Assembly (NCBI RefSeq): GCF_900163565.1
Contig: NZ_FUHU01000044.1
Coordinates: 62,001-126,000 of the forward strand
Direction of reading: 5' to 3'
Source of the DNA: Agrococcus casei LMG 22410
Lineage (GTDB): Bacteria > Actinomycetota > Actinomycetes > Actinomycetales > Microbacteriaceae
DNA length: 64,000 bases
In this document: in pieces, positions 1 to 9,039 of the stretch
Layout: each line of letters starts with the position of its first letter
How positions within the stretch are numbered: the first letter of the stretch is position 1
The notes under the pieces: generated by a model
Seen by the model: only the letters and a program-made list of their open reading frames with translations
Database searches by the model: none
What the model was told of the DNA's origin: nothing
Position numbers and translations under genes: made by a program

Positions 1-684
1 GCACTGATGATCGCGCGCATCAGACGACCCGAGCCTCCGCCGCATCCGACGAAGACCCGCATGCTGCGCGGCATCGCAGAGGGCGTCGGATTCGTCTACC
101 GACACCGCACCCTGGCGCCGCTGGCCGCCTCGACGCACGTGTGGTTCTTCGCCAACAGCATCGCGATGACCGTGCTCGCGCTGTTCGCGCTGCGGGGGCT
201 CGGCCTCTCCCCCGTCGCGTACGGCCTCGTACTGACGGCGGCTGGCGTCGGCGGGCTGGTGGGTGCTCTCGCAGCCAATGCAGCGGCGGCACGGATGGGC
301 GAAGGCAACACGATCATCGCCTCTCGCGGTCTCTGCGCGCTCACCTGGGCGGGCACGGCGCTGACCCCTGATTTCGATGCCACATGGACTACCGTCGCCG
401 CGCTGTGTGCTGTGCAGCTGCTCTATGGCTTCTCTCTGGGCCTCGAGGATCCGAGCGAGATGGCCTACCGCCAGACGGTGACCCCACGAGCAATGCTGGG
501 GCGCGTCGGCTCGACGATGCGGTCGGCCAATCGCACTGTCGCGGTCATCGGGGCGCTGTCTGGCGGCGTGATGGCTGGCGTGCTCGACTACCGTCCGACG
601 CTGCTGATCGTCGTTGGAATCTTCGCCGCGGCCGCGCTGGTCGCTCTGCTCTCACCGCTGCGCGGAGCTCGCGTCGAGCGATGA
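1..684 (+). CDS. MFS transporter, C-terminal half (5' end outside window)
   Basis: The open frame is already running at base 1 (two sense codons precede the first ATG at 7), so the gene is cut by the window edge. The visible 225 residues hold about six hydrophobic segments (for example around 40-60, 70-95, 135-155 and 185-220), which fits the C-terminal six-helix bundle of a 12-helix major facilitator. The helix pattern, with an Arg-rich cytoplasmic stretch first and PxxxLGR-type wording near residue 160, resembles the drug/siderophore exporter (MFS_3) branch. The substrate cannot be read from the sequence. It ends at TGA 682-684, 164 nt before the next gene. The family call is fairly safe; the role is not. 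Confidence 0.7.
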   Translation, partial: ALMIARIRRPEPPPHPTKTRMLRGIAEGVGFVYRHRTLAPLAASTHVWFFANSIAMTVLALFALRGLGLSPVAYGLVLTAAGVGGLVGALAANAAAARMGEGNTIIASRGLCALTWAGTALTPDFDATWTTVAALCAVQLLYGFSLGLEDPSEMAYRQTVTPRAMLGRVGSTMRSANRTVAVIGALSGGVMAGVLDYRPTLLIVVGIFAAAALVALLSPLRGARVER

Positions 685-848
685 CCCATGCTGCCGAGGG
701 CACGTCAGGTCGGCGTACACTGGCGCTTGGCTTTTCTCGATGACACAATCATCCGCCTTGCACGCGGCGCCACGGTTACCGCCGATTCGCCTGTGCAGAA
801 CGACAATTGCAACATGTTCGGGCCCTGCCCACTAGGAAGCTATCCCCA

Positions 849-2177
849 ATGACCACAACCGAAGCCAAGAAGGCGAACTCACCGCGCAAGGTGATCCTGG
901 CCAGCCTCATCGGCACGTCCATCGAGTTCTACGACTTCTACGCGTACGCGACAGCAGCCGTGCTCGTGTTCCCGACGCTGTTCTTCGCATCTGACGACGA
1001 GACCACGTCACTGCTGGCGTCGTTCGCCGTGTTCGGCGTCGCGTTCATCGCCCGCCCCCTCGGCTCGATTCTGTTCGGCCATTTCGGCGACAAGGTCGGC
1101 CGTAAGAAGACCCTCGTCGCATCACTGCTCACCATGGGCATCGCGACGACGCTCATCGGCCTCCTCCCGACGGCGCAGACCCCCGGCTGGGAGATCCTGG
1201 CGCCCACACTGCTTGTGATCATGCGCTTCGGACAGGGCCTGGGGCTTGGAGGCGAATGGTCAGGCGCGGCACTGCTCGCGACCGAGAACGCCCCTCCCGG
1301 AAAGCGCGCCATCTTCGGCACCTTCCCGCAGCTCGGCGCCCCCATCGGCTTCATCCTGGCCAACACCGTCTTCATCGCTCTCAGCTATGGCCTCACCGAA
1401 GCCGAGTTCCTCGCGTGGGGCTGGCGCGTGCCATTCCTCGCAAGCGCAATCCTGGTCATCGTCGGTCTCTGGGTGCGCATCTCGCTCATGGAGACTCCGT
1501 CATTCACAAAGATGGTCGAGAAGCAGGCCGTTGCCGCAGTGCCGGTGGCTCGCGTGTTCAAGACCGCATGGAAGCCGCTCATCCAGGGCACGTTCATCAT
1601 GTTCGCCACCTACGTGCTGTTCTATCTGATGACGACCTTCACACTGACCTACGGCACCGCCGACACCGATGCAGACGTCGCGGGCCTCGGCTACGAGCGC
1701 ACTGACTTCCTGTGGATGCTCGTCTTCGGCGTGGTGTTCTTCGGCATCTTCACCCTCGTCTCCGGCCCCCTGGCCGAGAAGCAGGGCCGTCGCAAGATGC
1801 TCACGTGGGTCACGATCTCGATCGCAGTGTTCGGACTGCTGTGGGTGCCGCTGCTCGCCGGCGGCTTCGTCGGCACGATGTTCATGCTGTCGCTCGGCTT
1901 CACGCTCATGGGTCTCACGTTCGGCCCCATGGCCGCCTACCTGCCTGAGCTGTTCCCTGCGAACGTGCGCTACACCGGCAGTGCGATCGCCTACAACGTC
2001 TCGAGCATCATCGGTGCCGCTGTGGCCCCGTTCATCGCGGTCGCCCTCTGGACGCTCGGGGGCGGCAGCACGTTCTGGGTCGGCATCTACCTCGCTGCAG
2101 CAGCCGTCGTCACGTTCGTCGCACTGCGCCTGACGCACGACACGAAGGACCTCGAGTACACCGAGAACCTCGAGTAG
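849..2177 (+). CDS. MFS symporter of the metabolite:H+ symporter (MHS) family
   Basis: A 442-residue inner-membrane protein with 12 predicted helices. It begins with the family's typical opening, a short hydrophilic head followed by SLIGTSIEFYDFYAYA, and has the loop 2-3 signature HFGDKVGRKK near residue 80 with a second copy (EKQGRRK) between helices 8 and 9. This is the ProP/shikimate/alpha-ketoglutarate permease group, which imports organic acids or compatible solutes with protons; the exact substrate is not evident. The start at 849 is preferred over an in-frame ATG at 807 because AGGAAG (834-839) sits 9 nt upstream. It is monocistronic and followed by a strong hairpin. Confidence 0.85.
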   Translation: MTTTEAKKANSPRKVILASLIGTSIEFYDFYAYATAAVLVFPTLFFASDDETTSLLASFAVFGVAFIARPLGSILFGHFGDKVGRKKTLVASLLTMGIATTLIGLLPTAQTPGWEILAPTLLVIMRFGQGLGLGGEWSGAALLATENAPPGKRAIFGTFPQLGAPIGFILANTVFIALSYGLTEAEFLAWGWRVPFLASAILVIVGLWVRISLMETPSFTKMVEKQAVAAVPVARVFKTAWKPLIQGTFIMFATYVLFYLMTTFTLTYGTADTDADVAGLGYERTDFLWMLVFGVVFFGIFTLVSGPLAEKQGRRKMLTWVTISIAVFGLLWVPLLAGGFVGTMFMLSLGFTLMGLTFGPMAAYLPELFPANVRYTGSAIAYNVSSIIGAAVAPFIAVALWTLGGGSTFWVGIYLAAAAVVTFVALRLTHDTKDLEYTENLE

Positions 2178-2192
2178 CAGAGGGCCTCACAC

Positions 2193-2233
2193 AAGCAGAT
2201 CGCCGGGCGTCAGTGACGCCCGGCGATCTGCTT
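2193..2233. terminator. Bidirectional intrinsic terminator
   Basis: Perfect 20-bp inverted repeat (2193-2212 against 2214-2233, beginning AAGCAGATCGCCGGG) with a tiny loop, ending in a short T run on the + strand and, read backwards, also ending in CTT. It lies between the stop of the MHS symporter and the leftward nhaA region, so it can end transcription from both sides. Confidence 0.8.
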
Positions 2234-2274
2234 TGCTGACGGATGCGCAAGCCAAGTCGGTTGCGCCGCGCAGG

Positions 2275-2496
2275 TCACGAACGATCGCGCCGCATGCGAT
2301 CGACTCGACGGCGCCCGCTGATGGGCACGACAAGCAGAAAGTAGACCATCTGGATGCCGAAGATCGTCCAGAACACCCACATCTGGTCGCGCAAGAGCAC
2401 GGATGCGGCAATCGCGCTGATGACCAGTACCGCGATGACGATCAGGTGCGTCGGCCGCAGCAGCTCGTACCGGTAGTCGGCGCTGAAGTGACGAAG
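2275..2496 (-). other. ATG-less two-helix reading frame directly after the nhaA stop
   Basis: Reading on past the nhaA TGA (2497-2499) in the same frame gives 73 sense codons up to TGA at 2275-2277. The product looks real: it starts LRHFSADYRYELLRPTHL, then two hydrophobic segments (about residues 18-34 and 39-58) and an Arg-rich tail, a normal small inside-positive membrane protein. There is no ATG before residue 39, and the first GTG lies inside helix 1. Either it uses an unusual start, or it is reached by readthrough of the nhaA TGA (context TGA CTT), or it is a separate gene that has lost its start. No function is known to me. The following hairpin at 2193-2233 would end the transcript. 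Confidence 0.4.
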
Positions 2497-3822
2497 TCAG
2501 TCCTGGCGCTGGTAGACGTCGGGAGTTCCGTCGTCGTCAGCGTCGATCGCGTCGCGCACGGCGATCTTCTTGTAGTGGCGGTTGCGCACCGAAAGCAGGA
2601 TGGCAGCGAGAATCGCCGCAAGCACCGACGCTTTCAGCACCCCTGCCTTCGCGAGATCGTGCACGGGGTCGCCCGAGTCGAAGCTCAGCTCGGTCACCAG
2701 CAGCGACACAGTGAACCCGATTCCGGCGAGGAGGCCGACGCCGAGCAGATCGATCCACTTGTACGACGGGTCGAGGCTGCGACCCATCGCCTTGTTCGCG
2801 ATGAAGGTCACGAGCGAGATGCCGATGGGCTTGCCGAGGATCAGCGCGGCCATGATCGCGATCGTCACCGGCTCGGTGAACCCGGCGATGAAGCCGTCGA
2901 CTCCCCCGACAGAGACCCCCGCTGCGAAGAACGCGAAGATCGGCACCGCAACACCTGCCGACAGGGGGCGGAAACGGTGCTCGAACTCCTCTGCCAGTCC
3001 CGGCGCATCCGTCTTGCCCTTCGCGAAGACCGGAACAGCGAAGCCGAGCAGCACACCGGCGATGGTCGCGTGGATTCCAGACTCGTGCATGAACACCCAG
3101 GCGAGGATGCCGAGCGGCAGCAGGATGAGCCAGGCTGCCCACATGCGCGTGGCGAAGAACTTGCGGCAGAGGTGCGCGAGCAGGCCGTAGACGATGATGA
3201 TCGCGATCGAGGTGCCCAGCGGCATGAACTGGATCTCATCGGTGTAGAAGATGGCGATGATCGAGATGGCGAGGAGATCGTCGACGACCGCGAGCGTGAG
3301 CAGGAAGATGCGCAGGGGCGAGGGCAGGTGCGAGCCAATGATGGCCAGCACCGCGACCGCGAATGCGATGTCGGTTGCGGTCGGAATGGCCCAGCCCTGC
3401 GAGAGCCCTTCGTGACGACCCGCGATCGCGAGGTACACCAGGGCCGGCACGGCGACGCCGCCGAATGCCGCGGCGATGGGCACGACGGCGGTCTTGAACT
3501 TGCGGAGGTCGCCGATGACGAACTCCTTCTTCAGCTCAAGGCCGACCAGGAAGAAGAAGATCGCGAGCAGCCCGTCGGCAGCCCAGGTGCCGAGCGACAG
3601 CTTCAGGCCGATGGCTTCGAAGCCGACCTCGAAGTCGCGCATTGCGAAGTATGCATCTGCCCACGGGGTGTTCGCCCAGACGATGGCGATCGCGGCGAAC
3701 GCGACGAGCAGCCCGCCGCCCACGGTCTCTTTGCGCAGAATCGTTCCGATTCGCGTCGCTTCTGAGTGGCTGCCGTAGTCAGGAAACTGACCGGGCTGGG
3801 GCTTCGATGCTTCGGATGTCAT
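2497..3822 (-). CDS. nhaA: Na+/H+ antiporter NhaA
   Basis: A 441-residue membrane protein that exports Na+ (or Li+) in exchange for protons, giving salt and alkaline-pH tolerance. Family marks are clear: the paired aspartates in LAVVDDLLAI (Asp181-Asp182), the upstream PTATDIAFA with Asp151 in an unwound helix, and about 11-12 helices throughout. The C-terminus is hydrophilic (ending DDDGTPDVYQRQD). An in-frame extension upstream to 4092 has no membrane character and runs across the divergent promoter region, so the ATG at 3822 is chosen. The gene is divergent from the ABC transporter at 3937. An in-frame membrane ORF follows its stop codon. Confidence 0.95.
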   Translation of the reverse strand: MTSEASKPQPGQFPDYGSHSEATRIGTILRKETVGGGLLVAFAAIAIVWANTPWADAYFAMRDFEVGFEAIGLKLSLGTWAADGLLAIFFFLVGLELKKEFVIGDLRKFKTAVVPIAAAFGGVAVPALVYLAIAGRHEGLSQGWAIPTATDIAFAVAVLAIIGSHLPSPLRIFLLTLAVVDDLLAISIIAIFYTDEIQFMPLGTSIAIIIVYGLLAHLCRKFFATRMWAAWLILLPLGILAWVFMHESGIHATIAGVLLGFAVPVFAKGKTDAPGLAEEFEHRFRPLSAGVAVPIFAFFAAGVSVGGVDGFIAGFTEPVTIAIMAALILGKPIGISLVTFIANKAMGRSLDPSYKWIDLLGVGLLAGIGFTVSLLVTELSFDSGDPVHDLAKAGVLKASVLAAILAAILLSVRNRHYKKIAVRDAIDADDDGTPDVYQRQD

Positions 3823-3936
3823 GGGATTCCGTTCCAGGGTGCGATGATTGAACCTGTCGACCAGACTTCCCGACGCACCGTCGACAATGCTAACCGAGAT
3901 GTCTGTCTCGGCCGAAATATGAGGAGAGTTGCGCAT

Positions 3937-5751
3937 ATGGCGTTTGGTCGTCGCCAGAAGGATGAAGGCCCGCGTGCGAGCCTGAAAGAGCTGCTGCCGT
4001 ATCTGTTCGTGCGGCGCGGTCTGTTTGCCGGAGCAATCGTGCTCTCGCTGATCGGAGCGGTCACGTCGCTTATCCAGCCGCTGTTCGTGCAAGAGATCAT
4101 CGCTCGCGTCGAGCAGCAGTCACCACTTGCCTGGCTGCCCCTCCTGCTGGTCGTGTTCGTGCTCGCCGATGCGCTGGTGTCGGGCTTCGAGCACTTCCTG
4201 CTGCAGGTGATCGGCGAGAACGTCGTGCGCGGCAGCAGGCGCAGGCTCGTCAGCCGCATGCTGCACCTGCCCATCATCGAGTTCGACGCACGCCGAACCG
4301 GCGACCTCGTCTCTCGCGTCGGCAGTGACACGACGCTGCTTCGCGCGGTGCTGACGCAGGGGCTCGTCGAAGCCATCGGCGGCACGCTGACGCTGGTCGG
4401 CGCCGTCATTGCGATGGCCATCATCGACCCCATGCTGCTCGGCGTGACCGTCGGCGTCGTCGCCATCGCGATCGTAGCGATGGTCGTCGTCATGCCGCTG
4501 CTCTCGCGTGCCACAAGGCGCGCACAGGAACAGGTCGGCCACCTCACCAGCGCCCTTGAGCGCGGCATCAGCGGAATCCGCACGATCCGCGCTGCCGGCG
4601 CATCCGAGCAGGAGATCTCTGAGATTCACAGCCGCACCGACGATGCATATCGGGCAGGGATCAAGGTCGCGCAGATCTCGGCGTTCGTTGTGCCGGTCGC
4701 AGGCCTTGCCATGCAGCTGGCCTTTCTCGCCGTGCTCGGACTCGGCGGCCTGCGCGTCGCTTCAGGCGACCTCGCTATCGCCCAGCTGGTGGCATTCCTG
4801 ATGTTCCTGTTCTTGATGATCATGCCCCTCGGCCAGCTATTCGGTGCGATGTCGGCGGTCTCGCAGGCGCTTGGCGCGCTCGGCCGCATCCAGGAGATCG
4901 TGCGATTGCCGAGCGAGGCTGAGGTGCCTGCGGCTGCCGCTCAGCCGAGCAGACAGACGGATGCGGCAATTGAGTTCGTCGACGTCTCGTTCGCCTACCC
5001 CGAGCAGGTCGTGCACGCGAAGTCGACGACGTCTGACGAGGCTGCTGCTGAGGGCGCCGTGTCGCCGAAATCGGTGCTTCGGAATGTGTCGTTCCGGGTT
5101 CCGCGCGGGTCGAAGATTGCGCTCGTCGGTCCGTCAGGTGCGGGCAAGTCGACCTCGTTCGCTCTCATCGAGCGGTTCTACGAGCCTGACACGGGTTCGA
5201 TTCATGTCGACGGCGGAGACGTTCGCTCACTCAGCCACGAGGAGCTGCGCTCGCGCATCGGCTATGTCGAGCAGGATGCGCGGGTGCTGGCGGGCACGAT
5301 CCGCGACAACCTGCGCATCGGCAGGCGAGGTGCCACCGAGGGCGACATGCTCGATGTGCTCGAGCGGGTCAACCTCGCTGAGATCGTCGACCGCGCAGAC
5401 GACGGGCTCGACACCCAGGTCGGCGAAGGCGGCGTCAAGCTGTCTGGCGGACAGCGTCAGCGCCTCGCGATCGCACGCGCCCTGCTTGCTGCCCCGCCCA
5501 TCCTGCTGCTCGATGAGTCGACGTCGAGCCTCGACTCGCTGAACGAGATGCGCATGAAGGAGGCGATCGACGCGGTTGCCGTGGGCCGCACGATGCTGGT
5601 GATCGCCCACCGGCTCTCGACCGTGGTCGACTCCGACGCGATCATCGTGCTCGATGAGGGGCAGGTGTGCGCGGTCGGCTCGCACGACGAACTGCTCGAG
5701 ACATCGGCCCTGTACCGCTCGATCGCCTCACATCAGCTGCTCACCAACTGA
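3937..5751 (+). CDS. ABC transporter, fused permease/ATPase (multidrug or lipid type)
   Basis: A 604-residue half-transporter: an N-terminal six-helix domain (about 25-330) and a nucleotide-binding domain. The ATPase has Walker A GPSGAGKST near 397, the signature LSGGQRQRLAIARA near 501, Walker B ILLLDEST near 521 and the switch His in VIAHRLST. It should work as a homodimer exporting lipophilic compounds or lipids; the substrate is not visible. Between the strand region at about 350 and Walker A there is an insertion of about 20 residues rich in Thr, Ala and Glu. The ATG at 3937 is chosen because GAGGAGA (3921-3927) lies 9 nt upstream; the ATG at 3919 overlaps that ribosome-binding site. Confidence 0.9.
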   Translation: MAFGRRQKDEGPRASLKELLPYLFVRRGLFAGAIVLSLIGAVTSLIQPLFVQEIIARVEQQSPLAWLPLLLVVFVLADALVSGFEHFLLQVIGENVVRGSRRRLVSRMLHLPIIEFDARRTGDLVSRVGSDTTLLRAVLTQGLVEAIGGTLTLVGAVIAMAIIDPMLLGVTVGVVAIAIVAMVVVMPLLSRATRRAQEQVGHLTSALERGISGIRTIRAAGASEQEISEIHSRTDDAYRAGIKVAQISAFVVPVAGLAMQLAFLAVLGLGGLRVASGDLAIAQLVAFLMFLFLMIMPLGQLFGAMSAVSQALGALGRIQEIVRLPSEAEVPAAAAQPSRQTDAAIEFVDVSFAYPEQVVHAKSTTSDEAAAEGAVSPKSVLRNVSFRVPRGSKIALVGPSGAGKSTSFALIERFYEPDTGSIHVDGGDVRSLSHEELRSRIGYVEQDARVLAGTIRDNLRIGRRGATEGDMLDVLERVNLAEIVDRADDGLDTQVGEGGVKLSGGQRQRLAIARALLAAPPILLLDESTSSLDSLNEMRMKEAIDAVAVGRTMLVIAHRLSTVVDSDAIIVLDEGQVCAVGSHDELLETSALYRSIASHQLLTN

Positions 5752-5754
5752 TCT

Positions 5755-5807
5755 AGTGTCGAGTAACGCTGGTGTTTGACCGTCAAACACCAGCGTTACT
5801 CGACACT
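5755..5807. repeat. 53-bp palindrome, copy 1 (26-bp arms); likely bidirectional terminator
   Basis: Arms 5755-5780 and 5782-5807 are perfect inverted copies around one C; the centre is GTTTGACCGTCAAAC and the arms contain TAACGC. It fills the space between the convergent ABC transporter and PTS genes (stops at 5751 and 5811). A second copy of identical geometry lies at 54455-54507, so besides ending transcription it belongs to a repeat family. Confidence 0.85.
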
Positions 5808-5810
5808 GAC

Positions 5811-7715
5811 TCAAACGAACTCGACGCGCGCACCCGGACGGTTCAGCACCACCACCGGCGTCACCGCCGAGTACCCGGCTGCCTTGATCGCATCGAGGTC
5901 GAGACGCAGCAGGGGCGTGCCGGCAGCAACCTCGTCGCCCTCAGCAACGAGCGCCTCGAGCCCGGCTCCATTGAGCTTCACGGTGTCGATGCCCGCATGC
6001 ACGAGCACCTCGATGCCATCGCTGAGCGCAAGGCCGACCGCGTGCGGCGCAACCGACACCACGCGGCCGGCCGCCGGCGCGACGACCATGCCATCGACGG
6101 GCTGCACTGCCAGGCCGGGGCCCAGGGTTCCGGCCGCGAACACCTCGTCGGGCACCTCCTGCAGCGTGATCACCTGACCCTGCACCGGCTGGCGCAACCT
6201 CACGACAGCCGACTCGGCGACCGCAGCCGCCGCATCCGCTGTCTGATCCGGCCCCTCTTCAGGAACCCGGCCGGCGATGATGTCGTCCATCGCGTCGCGC
6301 ACGAACTGCACGTTGAGACCGTAGATGACCTGCACCGACTTGCCACCGGGCTTGACGGTCGCGATCGCACCGGCCTGCTTCAGCGCCTGGTCGTCGACGA
6401 GCGACGGGTCGGCGACTTCGAGACGCAGCCTGGTGGTGCAGTTGTCGAGGCTCGTGATGTTGCGCTTGCCGCCGAGTCCGTGCAGGAAACCGGATGCCGC
6501 AGTCGCGTACTTGCCGCCACCTGCAGTCGCCAGCGTGCCTGTGCTGCCGGTCACAGCCTCGTCTTCTGGCTCGCGGCCGGGCGTCGGAAGCTTGAGCTTG
6601 AGGATCACGAAGCGGAACACGATGAAGTAGACGCCGAACCAGAACACGCCCATCACGAGCAGCATCCACGGATTCTGCGCCATCGGGTTCGCCCATCCGA
6701 GCACCATGTCGATGAAGCCCGCAGAGAAGCCGAAGCCCATGCGGGTCGGCAGCAGCGCGGCGATGAACATCGAGATGCCGGTGAATGCCGCGTGCACGAC
6801 GTAGAGCACAGGCGCGAGGAACATGAAGGCGAACTCGAGCGGCTCGGTGACTCCGGTCAGGAACGAGGCAAACGCGGCCGAGATCATGATGCCCGCGGTT
6901 GCCTTGCGGCGCTTGGTCTTTGCGGTGACGTACATCGCGAGCGCTGCACCGGGCAGGCCGAACATCATGATCGGGAAGAATCCGGCCATGTACTGGCCGG
7001 TGACACCGAATGTGCCGGTGCCAGCGAGGAAGTTGTTGAGGTCGTTGATGCCTGCGACGTCGAACCAGAACACCGAGTTGAGCGCGTGGTGCAGGCCGAG
7101 CGGAATCAGCAGGCGGTTCAGGAATCCGTAGATGCCGGCGCCGACCGGGCCGAGCGTGAGCATCCACTCGCCGAAGATGACCAGGCCGTTGTAGACGAAG
7201 GGCCAGATGAAGAACAGCGCGACCGCCACGACCAGCGAGATGCCGGCGGTGATGATGGCGACGGAGCGCTTGCCCGAGAAGAACGAGAGGTAGTCGGGCA
7301 GCTTCGTGTCTTTGAACCGGTTGTAGCTCCAGGCGCCGATCAGACCGCAGATGATGCCCACGAACACGTTCTGGATCTTGCCGAAGGCCGGGTCGACGGC
7401 TTCGAGCGCCTCAGCGCCGGTGAGCAGCTGCACGGTCTCGGGCTTCAGTAGGGTTGTGACTGTGAGCCATGAGACGAGGCCGGCGAGCGCAGACGTGCCA
7501 TCAGATTTGTCGGCCATGCCGATCGAGATGCCGATCGCGAACAGCAGCGCCATGTTGTCGATGAGCGCGCCGCCGGCTGCGGTCAGGAACACCGAGGCGA
7601 TGTTGTCGCCGGCGAGGTTCGTGATCCAGTAGCCGACGCCGAGGAGGATTGCGGCGACCGGCAGCACTGCCACCGGCAGCATGATCGATCGGCCGAGTCG
7701 TTGGAAGAATTTCAT
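5811..7715 (-). CDS. nagE: PTS system EIICBA component, N-acetylglucosamine-type
   Basis: A 634-residue phosphotransferase permease that imports and phosphorylates its sugar. Domain order is C-B-A: a membrane EIIC domain (1-370) opening MKFFQRLGRSIMLPVAVLP, an EIIB domain with the phosphorylated Cys in LDNCTTRLRL (about 427), and a Crr-like EIIA domain with the active His in VLVHAGIDTVKLNG (about 572). The EIIC start is typical of the glucose/N-acetylglucosamine branch. The neighbours nagB, nagA and a ROK regulator make N-acetylglucosamine (or glucosamine) the likely substrate; glucose cannot be excluded from sequence alone. GGGAG lies 6 nt before the ATG. It is divergent from the regulator, with a palindromic operator between them. 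Confidence 0.87.
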   Translation of the reverse strand: MKFFQRLGRSIMLPVAVLPVAAILLGVGYWITNLAGDNIASVFLTAAGGALIDNMALLFAIGISIGMADKSDGTSALAGLVSWLTVTTLLKPETVQLLTGAEALEAVDPAFGKIQNVFVGIICGLIGAWSYNRFKDTKLPDYLSFFSGKRSVAIITAGISLVVAVALFFIWPFVYNGLVIFGEWMLTLGPVGAGIYGFLNRLLIPLGLHHALNSVFWFDVAGINDLNNFLAGTGTFGVTGQYMAGFFPIMMFGLPGAALAMYVTAKTKRRKATAGIMISAAFASFLTGVTEPLEFAFMFLAPVLYVVHAAFTGISMFIAALLPTRMGFGFSAGFIDMVLGWANPMAQNPWMLLVMGVFWFGVYFIVFRFVILKLKLPTPGREPEDEAVTGSTGTLATAGGGKYATAASGFLHGLGGKRNITSLDNCTTRLRLEVADPSLVDDQALKQAGAIATVKPGGKSVQVIYGLNVQFVRDAMDDIIAGRVPEEGPDQTADAAAAVAESAVVRLRQPVQGQVITLQEVPDEVFAAGTLGPGLAVQPVDGMVVAPAAGRVVSVAPHAVGLALSDGIEVLVHAGIDTVKLNGAGLEALVAEGDEVAAGTPLLRLDLDAIKAAGYSAVTPVVVLNRPGARVEFV

Positions 7716-7811
7716 GAGGGCTCCCGGTACCAGTTGTGCGCCCTCCGCTGAGCCTGACCGCTGCGGGCGCCTTCGCCCCGTGCACCGACTCTTGAGAGAT
7801 GCGTTTGATCG

Positions 7812-7829
7812 TTAACTTCATTAAGTTAA
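7812..7829. promoter_or_regulatory. Palindromic operator between nagE and the ROK regulator
   Basis: TTAACTT (7812-7818) and AAGTTAA (7823-7829) form a perfect 7-bp inverted repeat with a 4-nt spacer, in an AT-rich island of the 141-nt divergent region. Size and position fit the binding site of the adjacent ROK repressor controlling both arms. Confidence 0.7.
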
Positions 7830-7856
7830 TATGGGAGACTACCTGACTGAGAGGCG

Positions 7857-9011
7857 ATGGCGCATCCCATGAATGACCAGCGTGGCGGATTCCCCGTGAC
7901 CGGGTCGGTCGCTCGGCGCAGCCTGCGCCCGCAGGACGCCCGTCGCCATCACCGCGCCCTGGTGCTGAGCCTGCTGCAGCGCTCCCCCGGTTCGTCTCGC
8001 GCCCAGCTGGCTCGTTCGACGGGCCTCTCGCAGGTGGCGATCTCCGGTGTCGTCGCCGAGCTGATCACCGAGGGCATCGTGGCCGAGCAGGGCGTACGCC
8101 CCTCGAAGCGCCCGGGAGCCCCCGCTCGCGCGCTGCACCTCATCAGCGCCGCCCGAACGGTCGCCGCCGTCGCGATCTCGAGCGCCGACGAGATCGAGGG
8201 CACGCTCTTCGACCTGACCGGAACCCAGCTGTTCCACACGACCGTCTCGCGCGCGGGTGCTGTCGGCCCCGACGCCCTCGCGCTGCTCGAAGGCGTGATC
8301 GAGACGGTGCTCCAGCAGGCCGAGGCCCCCGTTCTCGGCATCGGCGTCAGCGCCACCGGCATCATCGACGCAGAGGGCGTCGTGCGCTCGTCGTCGCATC
8401 TCGCTTGGAGCGATCTGCCTCTTCGCGCACACCTCGAGCAGCGGATGCGCCTGCCCGTTGCCGTCGTCGGCGGCGTGACCGCAATCGGCATCGCCGAAGT
8501 GAGCGAGGGCGACACGAGCCACGATCTGCTGATGGTGCGCATCGGCAACGGCGTCGGCGCCGCCACCATCGTCAACGGCAGCGTCGTGCACGGGCTGCAC
8601 GGAGCCGCGGGCGAGTTCGGGCACGTCGTCGTCGACCCCTCGTCTGATCGCCTGTGCCAGTGCGGACGCCGCGGATGCCTCGAAGCCACCCTCGCCACCC
8701 CGCAGCTGCGCGACAGGCTTGCGCGCGCATCCGCGTCTGAACACGACACCGTGCTCGCCGAGGCCGGACGCATGCTCGGCATCGCGCTGGCTCCCGCCGT
8801 GGCTGTGCTCGGACTCACCGACATTGCTGTAACGGGGCCGCGCGACCTGATCGAGGGGCCGCTGCTGGCAGCCTGTCGTGATCAGCTGTCAGAGAGCCTG
8901 CTCGACGTGGTCGCGGCGAGGCTGCGGGTGCGAATCGCAGAAGGCGACGAATCGGCGAGGCTGCGCGGTGTGTTCGCCATCGTACTGTCGAATGAACTCG
9001 GCATCGCGTGA
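7857..9011 (+). CDS. ROK family transcriptional regulator (NagC-like)
   Basis: A 384-residue protein with an N-terminal winged helix (about 25-85, SRAQLARSTGLSQVAISGVV) and a C-terminal ROK sugar-binding domain carrying the zinc motif CQCGRRGCLEA near residue 266. ROK repressors of this layout bind amino sugars or their phosphates and control amino-sugar uptake and breakdown. The gene is first in a rightward operon with nagB and nagA and divergent from the PTS gene, so it is the likely local repressor, relieved by GlcNAc-6-P or GlcN-6-P. The ATG at 7857 is only 2 nt from GAGAGG; the ATG at 7869 is a possible alternative start. Confidence 0.85.
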   Translation: MAHPMNDQRGGFPVTGSVARRSLRPQDARRHHRALVLSLLQRSPGSSRAQLARSTGLSQVAISGVVAELITEGIVAEQGVRPSKRPGAPARALHLISAARTVAAVAISSADEIEGTLFDLTGTQLFHTTVSRAGAVGPDALALLEGVIETVLQQAEAPVLGIGVSATGIIDAEGVVRSSSHLAWSDLPLRAHLEQRMRLPVAVVGGVTAIGIAEVSEGDTSHDLLMVRIGNGVGAATIVNGSVVHGLHGAAGEFGHVVVDPSSDRLCQCGRRGCLEATLATPQLRDRLARASASEHDTVLAEAGRMLGIALAPAVAVLGLTDIAVTGPRDLIEGPLLAACRDQLSESLLDVVAARLRVRIAEGDESARLRGVFAIVLSNELGIA

Positions 9012-9039
9012 GCAGTTCGGTGCGAGAAGGAGGCAGAAC

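Noticed and set aside
2233-3765. Long + strand frame opposite nhaA
   Set aside because: Highly charged, no hydrophobic core, antisense of a clear antiporter gene.
5772-7451. Long + strand frame opposite the PTS gene
   Set aside because: Antisense shadow; His/Arg/Asp-rich, no motifs, while the minus strand has full EIICBA domains.
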